Under the pieces are notes generated by a model. It saw only the letters and a program-made list of their open reading frames with translations, was not told where the DNA came from and did not search any database. A DNA stretch of 64,000 nucleotides from Gonocerus acuteangulatus (Eukaryota > Arthropoda > Insecta > Hemiptera > Coreidae). The DNA is taken from NCBI GenBank assembly GCA_946811695.1, contig OX328124.1:85297293-85361292 (forward strand). Reading direction: 5' to 3'. The translations under genes and the position numbers were made by a program. Within the stretch, counting starts at the first letter, position 1, and the number at the start of each line of letters is the position of its first letter. Shown piece by piece: positions 11,539 through 22,910 of the stretch.

Positions 11539-12089
11539 TATTAACTTTCAAAATATTGAGAATTCATGTTTTGGACAGTCCTCTAATAATAATTTCAGTC
11601 TGGGCAGATAGTACAAGAAGTTTTGGGGGATCTATTGCTGAAAGCCTTTCTGAGATTTGGTAGAAATATCATTATTACTGAGAAAAACGAAATAATGCCA
11701 TAGAAATAGAATTTATACTTGACAAAAACAAATTTATACGTTTATCATAAAACAAACATGACAAGAATCAATTTATGGCAAGCCTTCTATGAGTGTACAT
11801 CAATGAATATCGTTCAAGCAGGCACACGACGAGAAGAAGAAAGAACGTTTAATGACGCCAGAAAATTTTATGTTCCACTTTTTAGTGAAATGTATACTAA
11901 CGGAATGCATAAATTGTTGGTACAGTTTTTAAATTGATGAATTACATGTAAATGATTTACCGAGTAAGGTCTCTCGTAGATTTAAAAGGAATATTATCAT
12001 AGACTCCAAAATATATGAATGGAATTCAGATAAATAAATAATTTAAATTTTTAGTTTGAACCCTAATAGAATAAATGCAGAAAAATATG
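11539..12089. other. Intergenic, nothing recognised
   Basis: AT-rich. A 72-codon frame (11719-11937, plus strand) has no known motif; likely chance. Confidence 0.5.
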
Positions 12090-12263
12090 TTTAACGATGT
12101 CGTGAAGGTGGCCGTGGTCGCCAAGACGTTAGAGGCGTCGTGAGTTCGTTTCCCAACTGGCGTGGGAGGCTTATCTTTCGAAAGATAAAAATACGTCAGT
12201 TTTATCTTGGCTGAAAAATGGTGGTAGGCAGTAGATGTTTAAGTTGACAATAAAATTTAAATA
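12090..12263 (+). repeat. SINE family B, diverged copy
   Basis: A tRNA-like head (GGTGGCCGTGGTCGCCAAGA, then a B-box-like GAGTTCGTTTCCC) is followed by a body with TTATCTTGGCTGAAAAATGG and a tail TTGACAATAAAATTTAAATA. The body and tail match the copy at 12368-12583. Confidence 0.55.
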
Positions 12264-12346
12264 AATTATGAGAAATCGGCGCTAATGGCCAAGATGTAGA
12301 TGCGCCGTAAAAAAAAAAAAAAAAAAAAAAAAGAATTATGAGAAAT
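12264..12346 (+). repeat. Tail-only SINE insertion with 13-bp target duplication
   Basis: The exact 13-bp repeat AATTATGAGAAAT (12264-12276 and 12334-12346) flanks an insert of 57 bp: the hairpin tail CGGCGCTAATGG..GATGCGCCG shared with SINE family A, followed by about 24 A residues. Head and body are missing, so reverse transcription stopped after the tail. Confidence 0.8.
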
Positions 12347-12367
12347 TTGTTAAGTATTAATTTTGAT

Positions 12368-12583
12368 AGGAGGCCCGGTGACCCTAAATGCTGAGGCGTG
12401 AGCACTTAGCACTCCAGGACAAAGGTAGTGGGTTCGATTCCCACTGTGGTGGTGGCTTTTCTTTAGAAAAAGAAAAGGCATGGGCCCTATCCTGGCTAGA
12501 AAAGGGTGGTAACCTATACATAACCCGTCCCAAAATTCTTAGTTAATAATAATGGACGTTAAAATTTAAATAATATTAAATAA
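12368..12583 (+). repeat. SINE family B with target duplication
   Basis: A 216-bp tRNA-derived SINE flanked by TAATTTTGAT (12358-12367 and 12584-12593). The B box GGTTCGATTCC is at 12431-12441. The body has CATGGGCCCTATCCTGGCTA and the tail TTAGTTAATAATAATGGACG, then AATTTAAATAATATT. It would be transcribed by RNA polymerase III and mobilised by a partner LINE. Confidence 0.8.
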
Positions 12584-12593
12584 TAATTTTGAT

Positions 12594-13993
12594 CTTATCT
12601 ATAGGGTTAGCTTAAAATAAATATCATGTAATGAGTAAAGTATTTTTCAAAGTAAGCTAGGTATTTTTATTATTATTATTTTATTTTTTTTTTTTTGGAT
12701 GCGTCGAGAGCTTGGCCCATTAGCGCGGTTGAAAATTGTTCACTTTTTTAACATATGATGAAGATATTCAATTCGAAATTCCTTTGTATCCGATTACTTT
12801 CAGTTTTAGTGATTTATTAACGTACAGCGTTATTATTTAACCTCGTGTTTTAGTATATGTTAAAACATTCAATCTAAATAATAAAATAAAGGCCCTAAAA
12901 TAACTCACTCACCAGAATGTCTACTACCATTGCAAATAAGAAATATATAATATCAATTCTAATGAAAATAAAGCTCACTCTAACTAACTCTGATTTAATT
13001 CTATTTTAGGCTGTTATAAATTCCTATAAATCTAAATTCACTCGAGTTACACGGACTGGATGAATTAAAATTCGTGGTTTGGATGCAGTGATATGATCTG
13101 TAAGCCAGCCGTCGAGAGAGCCGAACCATGTACGGGCTGACGAATAACCCAGCCTCACTCTTCTTTTCATACGCAAAACATGTTTAAATCTCCCATTTTT
13201 CAGAAGCACCTATATTATTTCTCTACTTTATTTTTTATCTCACAAGACTGCTCGTCTTGAAGCTTACCAATATGTTTATCGAGGTTCGGTTACCAAGGTT
13301 GAATAAAACTACATTTTTTAATAAAAACGATTTTATATTTTTTTTATGATTTTTATATCTTTATCTGAGTCATAAATCTTAAAGTTACAAAAATCCTTAA
13401 ATTTAACATTGGACTATTCGTTATATTTATCTTGTGCAAGTAAAATTATAGGCTTGGAAAATAATGCAGTCCTCTAAATAAATTTAAATTAAAAAAGATA
13501 ATTTTTTCCCCCAGAAAAGTAAATTATATTACAATAAACTCAACAAAAAAAAAATTTGATATAAGTAATGTACAAATTTTACAATTAAATGTATAGTTGA
13601 AAAGGTCAGAAATCTTAGCGTGGTATTTTTTTATGAACAATATTAAGAATTTTTCCACTTTATTCCACCTAAACAGCCTCTTTTGATCTAATATAAGCAC
13701 AAAAAAAAGAAAAGAAAACGTACCACTGAAGCACATAGGAGTAAATGACTCAATACGATGTGTGCCTTGGGAAAGGGTGTATGTGAAAACACCTTGGGTT
13801 TCCGAGGGTGAACTTTACTGATAATTTTGATCCTTCATTTCAAATTATTAGATTATCAATGAATGGTTGATTTCTTCGAGTTTAGGCATCAAAGAATGTA
13901 TGAATCATAATTGAAATTAATAAAATATCTGCAAATATAATAATAATAATAATGCTTCATTAGAAAAATTAATTTTAAAACAATTATCTTCAA
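12594..13993. other. Intergenic, nothing recognised
   Basis: AT-rich. Short minus-strand frames at 13024-13209 and 13524-13736 have no motifs. No shared repeats noticed. Confidence 0.55.
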
Positions 13994-14404
13994 TTACCAA
14001 TTATAATTATAGTTAATCCGAGCCACATTCTGCATGATATGAAGATGGTGAGCCAACCTGTTGTTTCCGCAGATATTGTTGTTCCATGCGTTCGGCCAGC
14101 TGTTTCTACCCCACTTTTTCCCTAGTACAAATTGCCTTTCTTTGCCATCAGCTTTATAGTCCTCATGATCACCATCATCTGATTGCTCTTCAGAAAGCGT
14201 ATTATCTCTTCTTTCATCCAACTCATTTTCTCGAGCAATATCACTTCCTTCTCCTAAATCTACCTTTTCTACAGGGCCCACCTCATCTTCAGCAAACAGA
14301 ACCACTAATCTCCATTGTTTGACAGTCAAAGTAAAATTTATACAATTATTTAATGAGGAGAAATTAGTTTCGGTGTTTTTTTTACCCCTTGGCATACAGA
14401 TCAA
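13994..14404 (-). pseudogene. Acidic ORF, possible piggyBac-type N-terminal fragment
   Basis: A 136-codon frame with a strongly acidic stretch (roughly residues 60-95, LSEEQSDDGDHEDYKADGKE) followed by RQFVLGKKWGRNSW. Many piggyBac-derived transposases begin with an acidic segment that leads into a G-K-x(4-6)-W motif, which is the only basis for the suggestion. The residues after the Trp do not continue the family pattern. No TTAA-flanked ends were found nearby. It may equally be an unrelated host exon or chance. Confidence 0.3.
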
Positions 14405-15653
14405 ATTTATTTCGACGCGTATGAATTATACAGAAGAAAGAACTAGCCGACTACGGCACGTCAAAGCCAAAAATGACTCATAAAATGAATGACGTTTACC
14501 AGACACTATTGTACGTCAGGAGCGTTAAAGGAACTTCCCCGAAAACATAGAAAAAGCTTTCAGGAGTTTTACAATCACAGGATATAATTAAGCAGTACAA
14601 TAATACTAAGTAAAAAAAAAGTAAAAAACAATTTTCACAATGTATAGTATTTGGAAACACTGAATTCACATATATTTTATTATTCTTGATATAAATTGTA
14701 TTATTTGTTGGTGTTGGGATAAGGTTGTCTGGAGCTAGCAGTTGGAATTATATTAATTTGATCATTTTTAATGATTTTTCTTTAATTTAATATAGAAAAT
14801 CATCAAAAATCAACCACTTTGATAAAATTGTTTTGTTTTTTTTAGAATTCCCTATCTGCTAGAGGGCAATCAATAAAATATTTTTTTGATCCTTCAATAT
14901 TATAAAAAACTTATAACGATATGTGAGAGATGGAATTAGAAAACATATTCGGGACACAGGACATAGGAGTCATTAGGTTTCACGGTTAATAAAAATTTAC
15001 TTTATTTTCAAAGCATTGAAATAAGATAATCAAACAGAATTATTTTCTTTTATTTCGCACAAAAAGCAAATTCGACGAAGAAAACAGCTGGCCACAAACA
15101 TGCCATTTATGCCATAAATAAAGTTTTTATTTTATTTATTTATCGCAACCCATCTTTGGCGAAGTGCTTTTTTTCGATACTAAAAATAATGTATATCGTT
15201 AAAAAAAATATATGTACTCGGTTCGGCACTACATATATTAAAATAAAGTTTTACTAAAGCTATAAATTAGTAAGAATCAAATACCTTCTTCATGATAATT
15301 TAAATATTTTCTGCAATATGTACCCAAAAGAATACTATCCAAGGGTGTAGAACTTTACTATGGCGGATAAACAACTTCCAATAAAGTGGCCTTTTTACAA
15401 AGGATTACCAAAAAGAAAACAAGAAAGAACGGTAGAGAGCTGGTGATTTGTGCTGAAGGATGTTGCCCCTTTATTTAAGATTTATAACATTACATGCTCT
15501 TTGAGGTGCCGATTTTTCTACTCCATTCCCCCCCCCCCGAATCAAAAATAAATATGTAGAAGTCAAATGGCTTTTTCTAGGACTAATTAACGTTTCTCAA
15601 CGTTATTCAAAATACCTAAGATGAGAGGGAAAATATGATAATTTAACAAAGCC
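14405..15653. other. Intergenic; possible LINE 3' tail
   Basis: On the minus strand near 15116-15175, TTCGCCAAAGATGGGTTGCG is followed by an AAT-rich tail. The LINE insertion at 16214-16686 has a similar tail (GTCGCCAATGTTGCGATGCTC then AATAAAATAAAT), so a degraded LINE end is possible. A short partial match to the 15654 repeat lies at 15390-15470. Confidence 0.4.
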
Positions 15654-16141
15654 GAAGTGAAGCTTGAAGTAAATTGTAGCAGGGAAGTAGACCGTTCCAT
15701 AAAAGATTACAGATAAGAAAAACTCTGAAAAAAACGAGAGAAGGAGAGAAGTGATTTGTGCTGAAGGGTTTGGTCCCCGTCGTCAAAATATTGTATCAGA
15801 TTGTACATCTGTCCTCCTTTCCACTCCCGGTTCTTCCTTCTGTCAGTTTCTTCTTATAAACCCTTCATTCTACACTCCCTTCCTCTTCTACCGTCTATTT
15901 CTTTTATTTTCCCTGCTCCCGATGTCACTTCTACTATTCAAACATATTTTCCGGTCCGGCTAACAACTTCTAAACAGGAACATTGACAGGAAAGATGCAT
16001 ATTCGCAAAGCTATTTATTAGTTTTGAAGATATAGATAAATATTGTATATGGGTTGAAGGGGAAAATAATGTACTTTTCGAACACATCGCCGTTTATAAA
16101 ATTGAGTAGAAACGAATCGAGGAAATAATAAATGAAAATAG

Positions 16142-17187
16142 CAGGGGTCGAAAATAATTAACTTCTATTTAAAGAAAAAGTATTTTTTAAACTTTTACTT
16201 CAATTTTCATTTTATTTTATTTATTTTATTGCATTGTTGAGCATCGCAACATTGGCGACAAACTCATTTTATGTTTGTTACGTCAAGAAAAAAAAAAAAG
16301 AAAAGAAAAGGTAAATGAATAATTAAAGAACTTAAATGTTAACAAAACGTGAAAAAGAAGATAAAGCAAATAAAAATAAAAATGAATAAAATAAAAACAG
16401 AACAAATAGTAACACTAAAGTAATAATTAGATGCAAACATAAAATTTTGAAATAGTGGATGTGAAAGTTAAGTGAACTATTTACAGCTTGTTGTATAAAT
16501 GTGTTTTTCAAATGTTTGAGGATTGTATGGTTGTGTGGGCTACCCTCTGTCAGTAAGTCGTGTAAGTCGTGGGGCATATTTAAGTTAATGAGTTGTCCCA
16601 CGACTTACTGACAGAGGGTAGCCCACACATCCATACAATCCTCAAACATTTGAAAAACACACATTTATACAACAAGCTGTAAATAGTTCAATTTTCATTT
16701 TGAAAAAGTAAAAGTTATAAAATAACATTTTGGGTATAAACTTTTTTTTAAAAAAAAATTTTTAACTGTTATTTTTCAACTTAAAAAACAAATGTTTTAA
16801 AGTAATTGTTATTAAAATACTTAACAGGAAAAAGTTTCAAGGAATAAATTAAAGCTACTAATATTTATTTTTTGTTTTGTATCGGCAAATATATTTCAGT
16901 AAATAAACATTAATAAATATTAAAACAAAGAACATTTCACTTATTTTCATTTTATTTAATCCCAAAAAATTCTTGATTGAAATAACTTAAAACTTTTATT
17001 TCACATTAAAAAAAAAAAAAGTATTATTTTAACTTTTATTTTCATGTAACTAATTTTAAAAGTTCCTATATCACTTTACTCTTAAAACTTTTAGATAATT
17101 TTTTTAACTGTTATTTTTTAACTTATAAAATGAGTTTTTTTAACAGTTAAATTTTATCTTTTTCGATAAAAAAAATAACGATGCCTT
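16142..17187. mobile_element. hAT-like non-autonomous insertion in repeat R
   Basis: Flanked by GAAAATAG (16134-16141) and AAAAATAG (17188-17195), an 8-bp near-identical duplication. The left end is CAGGGGTCG; the right end read inward is AAGGCATCG, a weak inverted match. CAGNG-type ends and 8-bp duplications are hAT features. The boundaries are fixed by the uninterrupted copy at 61541. The interior is AT-rich with repeated AACTGTTATTTTT motifs and holds a nested LINE fragment. Confidence 0.6.
16214..16686 (-). mobile_element. 5'-truncated LINE with inverted duplication, nested
   Basis: An exact 15-bp target duplication TTCAATTTTCATTTT (16199-16213 and 16687-16701) flanks 473 bp. Read on the minus strand it ends in ATGCAATAAAATAAATAAAA, a LINE-type tail. 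The minus-strand frame near 16601-16480 reads LNMPHDLHDLLTEGSPHN and then LKHLKNT, resembling the C-terminus of an ORF2 with RNase H. Segments of about 90 bp at 16474-16572 and 16597-16689 are inverted copies of each other, giving a hairpin of over 80 bp per arm around a spacer of about 25 bp. Confidence 0.7.
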
Positions 17188-17273
17188 AAAAATAGTAGAA
17201 AATCAATATGAGATTCATTGTTTAAAATGAAAAGTGAGGAAAAAGACTGAATATTATTTCAAGGTAGGTATTT

Positions 17274-17610
17274 AATAAAAAGGAAATTACATATTGATTC
17301 AGGAGCTATACTTCTGGAATACTAAATTATTTAATATCCGGTATCAATATAATATCACCCCTAACCTACAAATCAAAATAAGGCAAATCAAATTACCTTT
17401 ACATTTTAAGGAACCATGCAAGGTTCGTTAAACTCCATTGCCAAGAAATAGATTGGTTTTTTAAAGGCATGAGAACACAACAGAGAATAACTTCCAAATA
17501 ATAATTAATGATTTCATTAAACCGGAATTCAAAGAGTAGGTTACAATGAAACTTGTTTTCAAGCTACAATTACAATGAAAATTTCTAATTGAAGCTTATT
17601 TGATTTTTAC
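17274..17610. other. Intergenic, nothing recognised
   Basis: AT-rich spacer without recognisable motifs. Confidence 0.5.
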
Positions 17611-17755
17611 CGAGTTTCCTCCCATCTCCATAGGGACGAAACCGGCTTATGGCGTTAACTTATTGGCGCAATCCGGGTGTCTCAATGAGACAAGTCCTTG
17701 TTTTTGAGACGATATAACACGAAAATAACAATATAAAATAGGTGGCTCAAATTAG

Positions 17756-17799
<44 letters not shown>

Positions 17800-17812
17800 A
17801 TATATATATATT
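17611..17812 (+). repeat. Repeat family 3 (Helentron-like 3' module), copy 1
   Basis: TCTCCATAGGG..GCGCAATCCGG..GAGACGATATAACACGAAA..AGGTGGCTCAAATT..AACTATATATA matches, in the same order, the minus strand of 27590-27730. The TA microsatellite 17760-17811 follows directly, as it does in family 1. Confidence 0.55.
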
Positions 17813-18267
17813 GTCCTTCTACTAAAGACTAAATACTCTTCTTTTGTGACACATGCGGCAAATGTGTGTGCAAGGAACATTGTTCACTTGCTTGCAATTA
17901 ATCTAAGCATTTTTTTTTTCCTTATTAAATAAAATCTATATAAATTTGAATTTTGTAAACAATTATTTTTTCCATGATCCAAATATATTAATTTAAAATA
18001 TAGGTCACAGGGGACCCGACGCCACTAGTTATTGTGGGGTTTTTGACCCCCCCCCCCCTTTTCACCACTTCCACATACCCCTCATCTACTCTTTCCTTAA
18101 TCCCCCAGTCCACTCAAAAAGTTATAAAACTTAGAAAAAATGTTTGAAACGGGCTGTAATGGTTCCCTTTTTTTGTCTTATGTGACTGGATTATAAGATC
18201 TATCGTGACACAACAGGAAACTGACCGCAAGACATTCCATTTATGAACAGATTTCTCCAAATTATAT

Positions 18268-18322
<55 letters not shown>

Positions 18323-18912
18323 GAAAACCCAAATATATGTCTACATTATACACAGATATCAGTTTTTTCACAGTTTATCATGTAGTATTGACCAGTTAAA
18401 AGTCTTGTAATAATCGGTGTCATTAATCGTAATAAGATAATAACATCCTATCATTATTTATGGAATAGAATAAAAAATGTTCTATCGCCGTGAGATATTT
18501 GCTTACTTCATGTGCGCAGATAATGTGTTAACATGTCTGAGGATTATTTCAGGAATTCCATATAGATAACTACAATGCACGACTTTTTATTCGTTGATAA
18601 CTCTGACTTGTTATAGCTCTCAGTTGTTGCAGAAGAGAACACTTAGGCTAATATGATGAGATTTAAATAATCTGCATTGAATGGCAATACATCAACTCGT
18701 TTCAAAACGATTTTTGTGTACACAGCTGAATCATTTCATCATGTAATGCACACATTTAAGCATGTGTTTGCTTAATTATCGGAGTGGCTGGAGTTTACTT
18801 AATCGAATACCTAATGACATTCTCACTGTTTGAAGGAGATTATCAACAGTATTTCCCAGCTTCATTGCTATTCTACTGGTAATATTACGCGCATCTTAAA
18901 TTTGAAGCCATA

Positions 18913-18947
<35 letters not shown>

Positions 18948-19119
18948 ATAAATTGTTAATTATATTAATTTGGACTATTATTCATTGACCTTCTGACTAC
19001 ACAAGGAAAATTATAGCGATTTATTCTATACTTTTCAGCAGAACATGAAATATATCGTACTCTTTTCGCGTGGGAAATTTGTATGGGTACTAAATAAAAT
19101 TACGAGCAACTGTTGTCAC
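17813..19119. other. Intergenic with TA microsatellites
   Basis: TA tracts lie at about 18268-18320 and 18918-18945; a C run lies near 18048-18058. No gene or shared repeat was seen. Confidence 0.6.
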
Positions 19120-19123
19120 TTAA

Positions 19124-20143
19124 CCCTTTGTTGCATCGTGATGCCTGCAGGCATCATATACTATTTTACACTCCCTAGAGCACTATGTCGATTTTTTTTC
19201 AAATTATATTTCGGTCCCTGTAAGCATCAACAAGTGTCAAAGGGACTGGATGATTTTTAACATTGTACTTTGTTCCCAAGAAGGAATAAACAAGTTAATG
19301 TTGACAAAACCAGGAGTATCGTTTCTGACCCCGAGGGGACCCGTTTCGCAAGGCCACAATATTATTAAAAACGTTCTTTCTGACCTAAAAAAAAAATCAT
19401 ACTCCTAAGTACTAGACGTGTATTTTACGAAGTGAAAGTTTGTTCTATTGAAGTTTTATTTTTTTGTGCCAATTTTTGTGGTTGTTAATTTGTTTCCTGT
19501 GGGCACCATCGTGCATCTGGTACTGAGGTCCGAGCGATGGATCCCATTACCTGATGGATAATGGGGAGAGGAGAAACAGAGATTTCATATAATCACAGCA
19601 CCAAATGATAGTGAGGATGATGAAGATGTCGACGACAATGTTCTTTCTGAACCTTCGCGCATTTTCAGCCGATGTTTTAGAGGTAAATTGCGACGATTTG
19701 AATGGTCCCTTCTCAGATTTGAATGATTTGTTTGAGGATGTACTGCCTGATGTATCTCAGAAGATGTGATGCAGGATGGAAAACTGCAAGAGCCAAACTT
19801 GTGGTTACTGTGATAAATGTGAACTTTATTTGTGTTTAACTAAAGGCAAATCATGTTTCAAGGATTACCATTTGTGATTTTGATGAAAAGATGAGAGAGT
19901 TCTTTTTAACTTCAACTCATAAATTCTTTATGTTTCAATGAATGTAAATTCTTATACATGTTCATTCACAAAAGCATTCCTCCCTCTACGCATAATGATG
20001 CCTACAGGAATCTTTCAGTTTTTCATAAATTTCTCGAAAAAAAAAATCGATGACTTTTTTTCCGTATTTTTCCCGTTATCCTGAGGCCTATTTCTACCTC
20101 TCAGATTTTTTTATGCGAAAAGAAAAAATCATGCGACAAAGGG
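19124..20143 (+). mobile_element. Non-autonomous piggyBac element
   Basis: Flanked by TTAA (19120-19123 and 20144-20147). Ends are 13-bp inverted repeats CCCTTTGTTGCAT and, from the right, CCCTTTGTCGCAT. Inside the left end TGATGCCTGCAGGCATCA is a palindrome, and the right subterminal region repeats TGTAGGCATCATTATGC. piggyBac elements are defined by TTAA targets, CCC-starting ends of about 13 bp and subterminal repeats. The 1020-bp body keeps only the two ends of the transposase gene. Confidence 0.88.
19539..19877 (+). pseudogene. piggyBac transposase remnant (acidic N-terminal part joined to Cys-rich C-terminus)
   Basis: The segment 19770-19877 reads CRMENCKSQTC, then GYCDKCELYLCLTKGKSC and FKDYH and a stop. 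This is the Cys/His-rich domain that ends piggyBac transposases. Upstream (about 19600-19700) is an acidic stretch with DEDVDD and RIFSRCF, as in the N-terminal region. The catalytic DDD core between them is deleted, and frames are shifted, so no transposase can be made. Confidence 0.75.
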
Positions 20144-20228
20144 TTAAATAAGAGAACCAACCTGCTTAAAAAAAAATGCTATCTGAAAATAGGATCATTT
20201 AAATAATCAGGAAGTGAAATAATCAGGC

Positions 20229-20480
20229 GCAACAAGCCGTCACCAGTTCTAGGCCGCCTTCAAAAGCCTCCGCCAGATGGCTCTGACCTGCGCAGCAGCA
20301 CACCAGTTATGCGCTCCCAGCAGGTCTCGCGCATCTGATATTAAGGCATTTTCCCATCTCACGTTGGGTCAGTCTACTCTCCGTTTCCCGAGCATCTTAT
20401 TTGTCAGCATCATTTTAGTTCAATTGCCAGCCTCCATACGTACAACATCGCCAGCCCAGCGAAGCCTTCCATTCGTAATG
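20229..20480 (-). pseudogene. LINE ORF2 C-terminal fragment (RTE/CR1-like)
   Basis: The minus strand reads RWAGDVVRMEAG, then NVRWENALISDARDLLGA and AAAQVRAIWRRLLKAA, with at least three in-frame stops. The R-W-x-G-H/D-V-x-R-M motif followed by a W-x(2)-L..A-x-D-R-x-x-W-R block is common at the end of RTE-type and related ORF2 proteins in arthropods. Only about 80 codons remain and no RT is adjacent. Confidence 0.65.
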
Positions 20481-20542
20481 AATTTCGCAGCAAGAAATAA
20501 AAAATAAGATTTTAGAGTTTAACTGAAATTAAAATAAAAAAC

Positions 20543-20609
<67 letters not shown>

Positions 20610-20827
20610 CTACTATATATGTCATTGTATAGATATGCATATATATATTAGGTACTAGCTGTGCCCGTGACTTCGTCGCTTGCTGACTTTGGGCAGTATT
20701 TTTGGATATGTATTTCAATTTATTTTGGATTCGTTTACGTATTCATTCAACTCCAGATCACCTGAGAATGTGCACCTCAGGTATTTTCATCTTCATTAAT
20801 CTATTAATTAATTTCATATATTAATTA

Positions 20828-20858
<31 letters not shown>

Positions 20859-20859
20859 A

Positions 20860-20916
<57 letters not shown>

Positions 20917-21472
20917 TTACCCCTGACTTATGATACGTCAATATGTTTCGCCAGCTCCTTCAATATTTTTGGGAAGGGAATAAAATCGTTATGTTCACTG
21001 TTTTCATTCTATTTATGACAAATGTGATATGTATTTATCAGGAAAGAAATAGGTAAATCCAAAAGAAATCAGGATTATTATTTATTGCCTGGGACTATTT
21101 CCCTTTACAATTATACTCTGACATTATTGATTTTATCCATTATTCGTAATGATGGATTCTATCAATAATGACAGGCGCAGAGACCGACGCCAATTCAGAA
21201 TCATCTATATTTGTATTTGTAAGAGCTGCCATTCACTATTAGAGCTAGGTGGGGGGGGGGGCCTTGATTAATATGGACAAATAGTTGTAGTCCTCTTACT
21301 TGTAGTTAGTAACCAAGTTTACCAGAAGACGGCAGCTTTGTGAAGCGTCTTCGCTCGTAACTAGTAGTTAATTTAACGCTCTAGAATTTAATTACTTTGC
21401 AGTAATTATACTCGGAGTTGCCATTAATAATTATAAGGGATTAACATTAAATGTAATAACATCTTACTCGGT
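20481..21472. other. Intergenic with TA and TG microsatellites
   Basis: TA repeat 20546-20602; TG repeat 20829-20858 followed by TA repeat 20862-20913; G run near 21251-21260. No gene seen before the candidate exon on the minus strand. Confidence 0.7.
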
Positions 21473-21724
21473 TTCATTAGCCATAACCAAGCGATAGTAA
21501 TGCGTGATGTAATTGGAGCCTTTGGTGGCATTGGACATGAGCACTGTCTGAATATAGTAGAAGTTACAGGAGTATCTCATAACTTGGTGAATAATATAGC
21601 TGCGCTCTTGGCAAGAAACAAGATCAAATTTAGTGTTAGACTTCAAAAAATAAATTGTATTGATGTATTGTGATCTGTGACCAACAATTTGCTGACACTT
21701 ATTGCTACAAGATGTAGAACTCAA
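21473..21724 (-). CDS. Candidate host exon, function unknown
   Basis: A minus-strand frame of about 86 codons contains CNFYYIQTVLMSNATKGSN and YYRLVMANETE with several Cys and a possible N-glycosylation site (NAT). It ends in ACCGA, followed immediately by GTAAGATG, a good splice donor. Upstream are acceptor-like TATTTTCTTTGAG (near 21720) and CATCTTGTAG. I do not recognise the protein, and no neighbouring exon was found. Unlike the surrounding frames it is not low-complexity and does not lie in a repeat I could identify. It could also be part of an unrecognised mobile element or a chance frame. Confidence 0.3.
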
Positions 21725-22365
21725 AGAAAATAGTAATGCTGAATGGAACAGTCGACACTATAACATAATAATTGGTAGACAGAGATTTTAAAAACCACAA
21801 AGAATTGTATTCCTAATTGTTTAAGGAAAAATATATAGTTTTTACCACCAAATGGTAAAAAAATAAAATAAAATTCGTTTGGAGCCTTCTGCACAAATTC
21901 AGGAACATAAATATGCTTTAGGTCCACCCGACAAACCTATGTAATGTACTGTTTATCATACAGTCTTCATTCTCGTAGATTGCCACAGCGCATGCGCGAA
22001 CGCTACCGGACACTTTTTGTGACACTTTTTTGTAACTTATTACATAGCATATTTATGCTAAAATGTAGCGAGTATATGGACGGTAATTATGTATGAATAT
22101 GAACAATATTTTTTTTAAAATACACATTTATCTAAAAACTACGCTTGCTTAGAAAAAAATATAGTGCTATTATATCATCCTATTGATCTGTCTTCCTAAC
22201 TAAATGAACGGAGGGCGCAGCGGGGTGAGCTACGGGAAAGCACATCAGTCATTTAGGCTTTCCTTCTTCTCTAGTTATTCATCATCTCCTTTCTTCAGAT
22301 AATGTTTCTTCAAGTTTCGGGAAGAAGTGAAGAATATGGAAGATTAGTTTGTTTTATTAGTTGAA
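21725..22365. other. Intergenic, nothing recognised
   Basis: A 68-codon minus frame (21721-21927) has no motif. A GC-richer patch with GCGCATGCGC near 21990 stands out but has no assigned role. Confidence 0.5.
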
Positions 22366-22910
22366 AAAGTCCGACGCGCGGGAACGCCGTAATCTTAGTG
22401 TGGGTCCGTTAATAAGTGTCATTAGTTAAGGAATAGAATCACTACTGTTAGGGTGATCGTTCCAGAAAATATTAAATAAAATTTTAAAGAAAAGGATCGT
22501 GGCCTAAGGAGAAATGACTCCCCCGCCTTCTCAACTTTTGATCTAGGAAAATAATATTACCAATAAGTTTGTAATTTTCCTGCCTTCTTTTACTAAAATA
22601 CTAATTTTACTAATAAATTCAATTTGAAACAAAAAATAACCAATTAAAAAGTAAGTTAAAAAACCGGTCAAATCCTAAAAAAAATAATAAAAAAATAACA
22701 CATTTGAAGTTTTAAGCACATATTTCTCCGATGGACATCGACCCATTGAAAATTTACTAAATTTAGAGAATATATTAAGCTTTCGAGTGGTTAGCTTCTT
22801 CTTTCTACGATTTCACAGCCTTTTTTGGGGTATTTACGAAAATATACGAAGATCCCTCACTATATATTACGAAAATATAGAAGTAGGTCATTATAAAAAA
22901 AATACATATT
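22366..22910 (+). mobile_element. Helentron-like family 2, copy 1
   Basis: Begins GTCCGACGCGCGGGAACGCC and shares, in order with 23527-24000 and with the minus strand of 54690-55710: TTCTCCGATGGACATCG, TTCGAGTGGTTAGCTTC and ATTTACGAAAATATACGAAG. The 5' end resembles family 1 (GTCCGTCACGCAGGAGCTGC) although the body differs. No coding content. Confidence 0.6.

Larger units (their letters stand above)
15654..17273 (+). repeat. Middle-repetitive sequence R, copy 1, interrupted
   Basis: 15654-16141 plus 17196-17273 match 61065-61616 nearly base for base. Between the two parts lies a 1046-bp insertion that copy 2 lacks. The repeat type is unknown; no coding motif or element ends were recognised. 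A 70-codon frame (15751-15963) is open in both copies, but the differences change residues freely. Confidence 0.8.

Noticed and set aside
15751..15963. 70-codon frame open in both copies of repeat R (also 61159-61371)
   Set aside because: Differences between the copies mostly change residues, and the frame has no start context or motif, so shared openness reflects recent duplication rather than selection.
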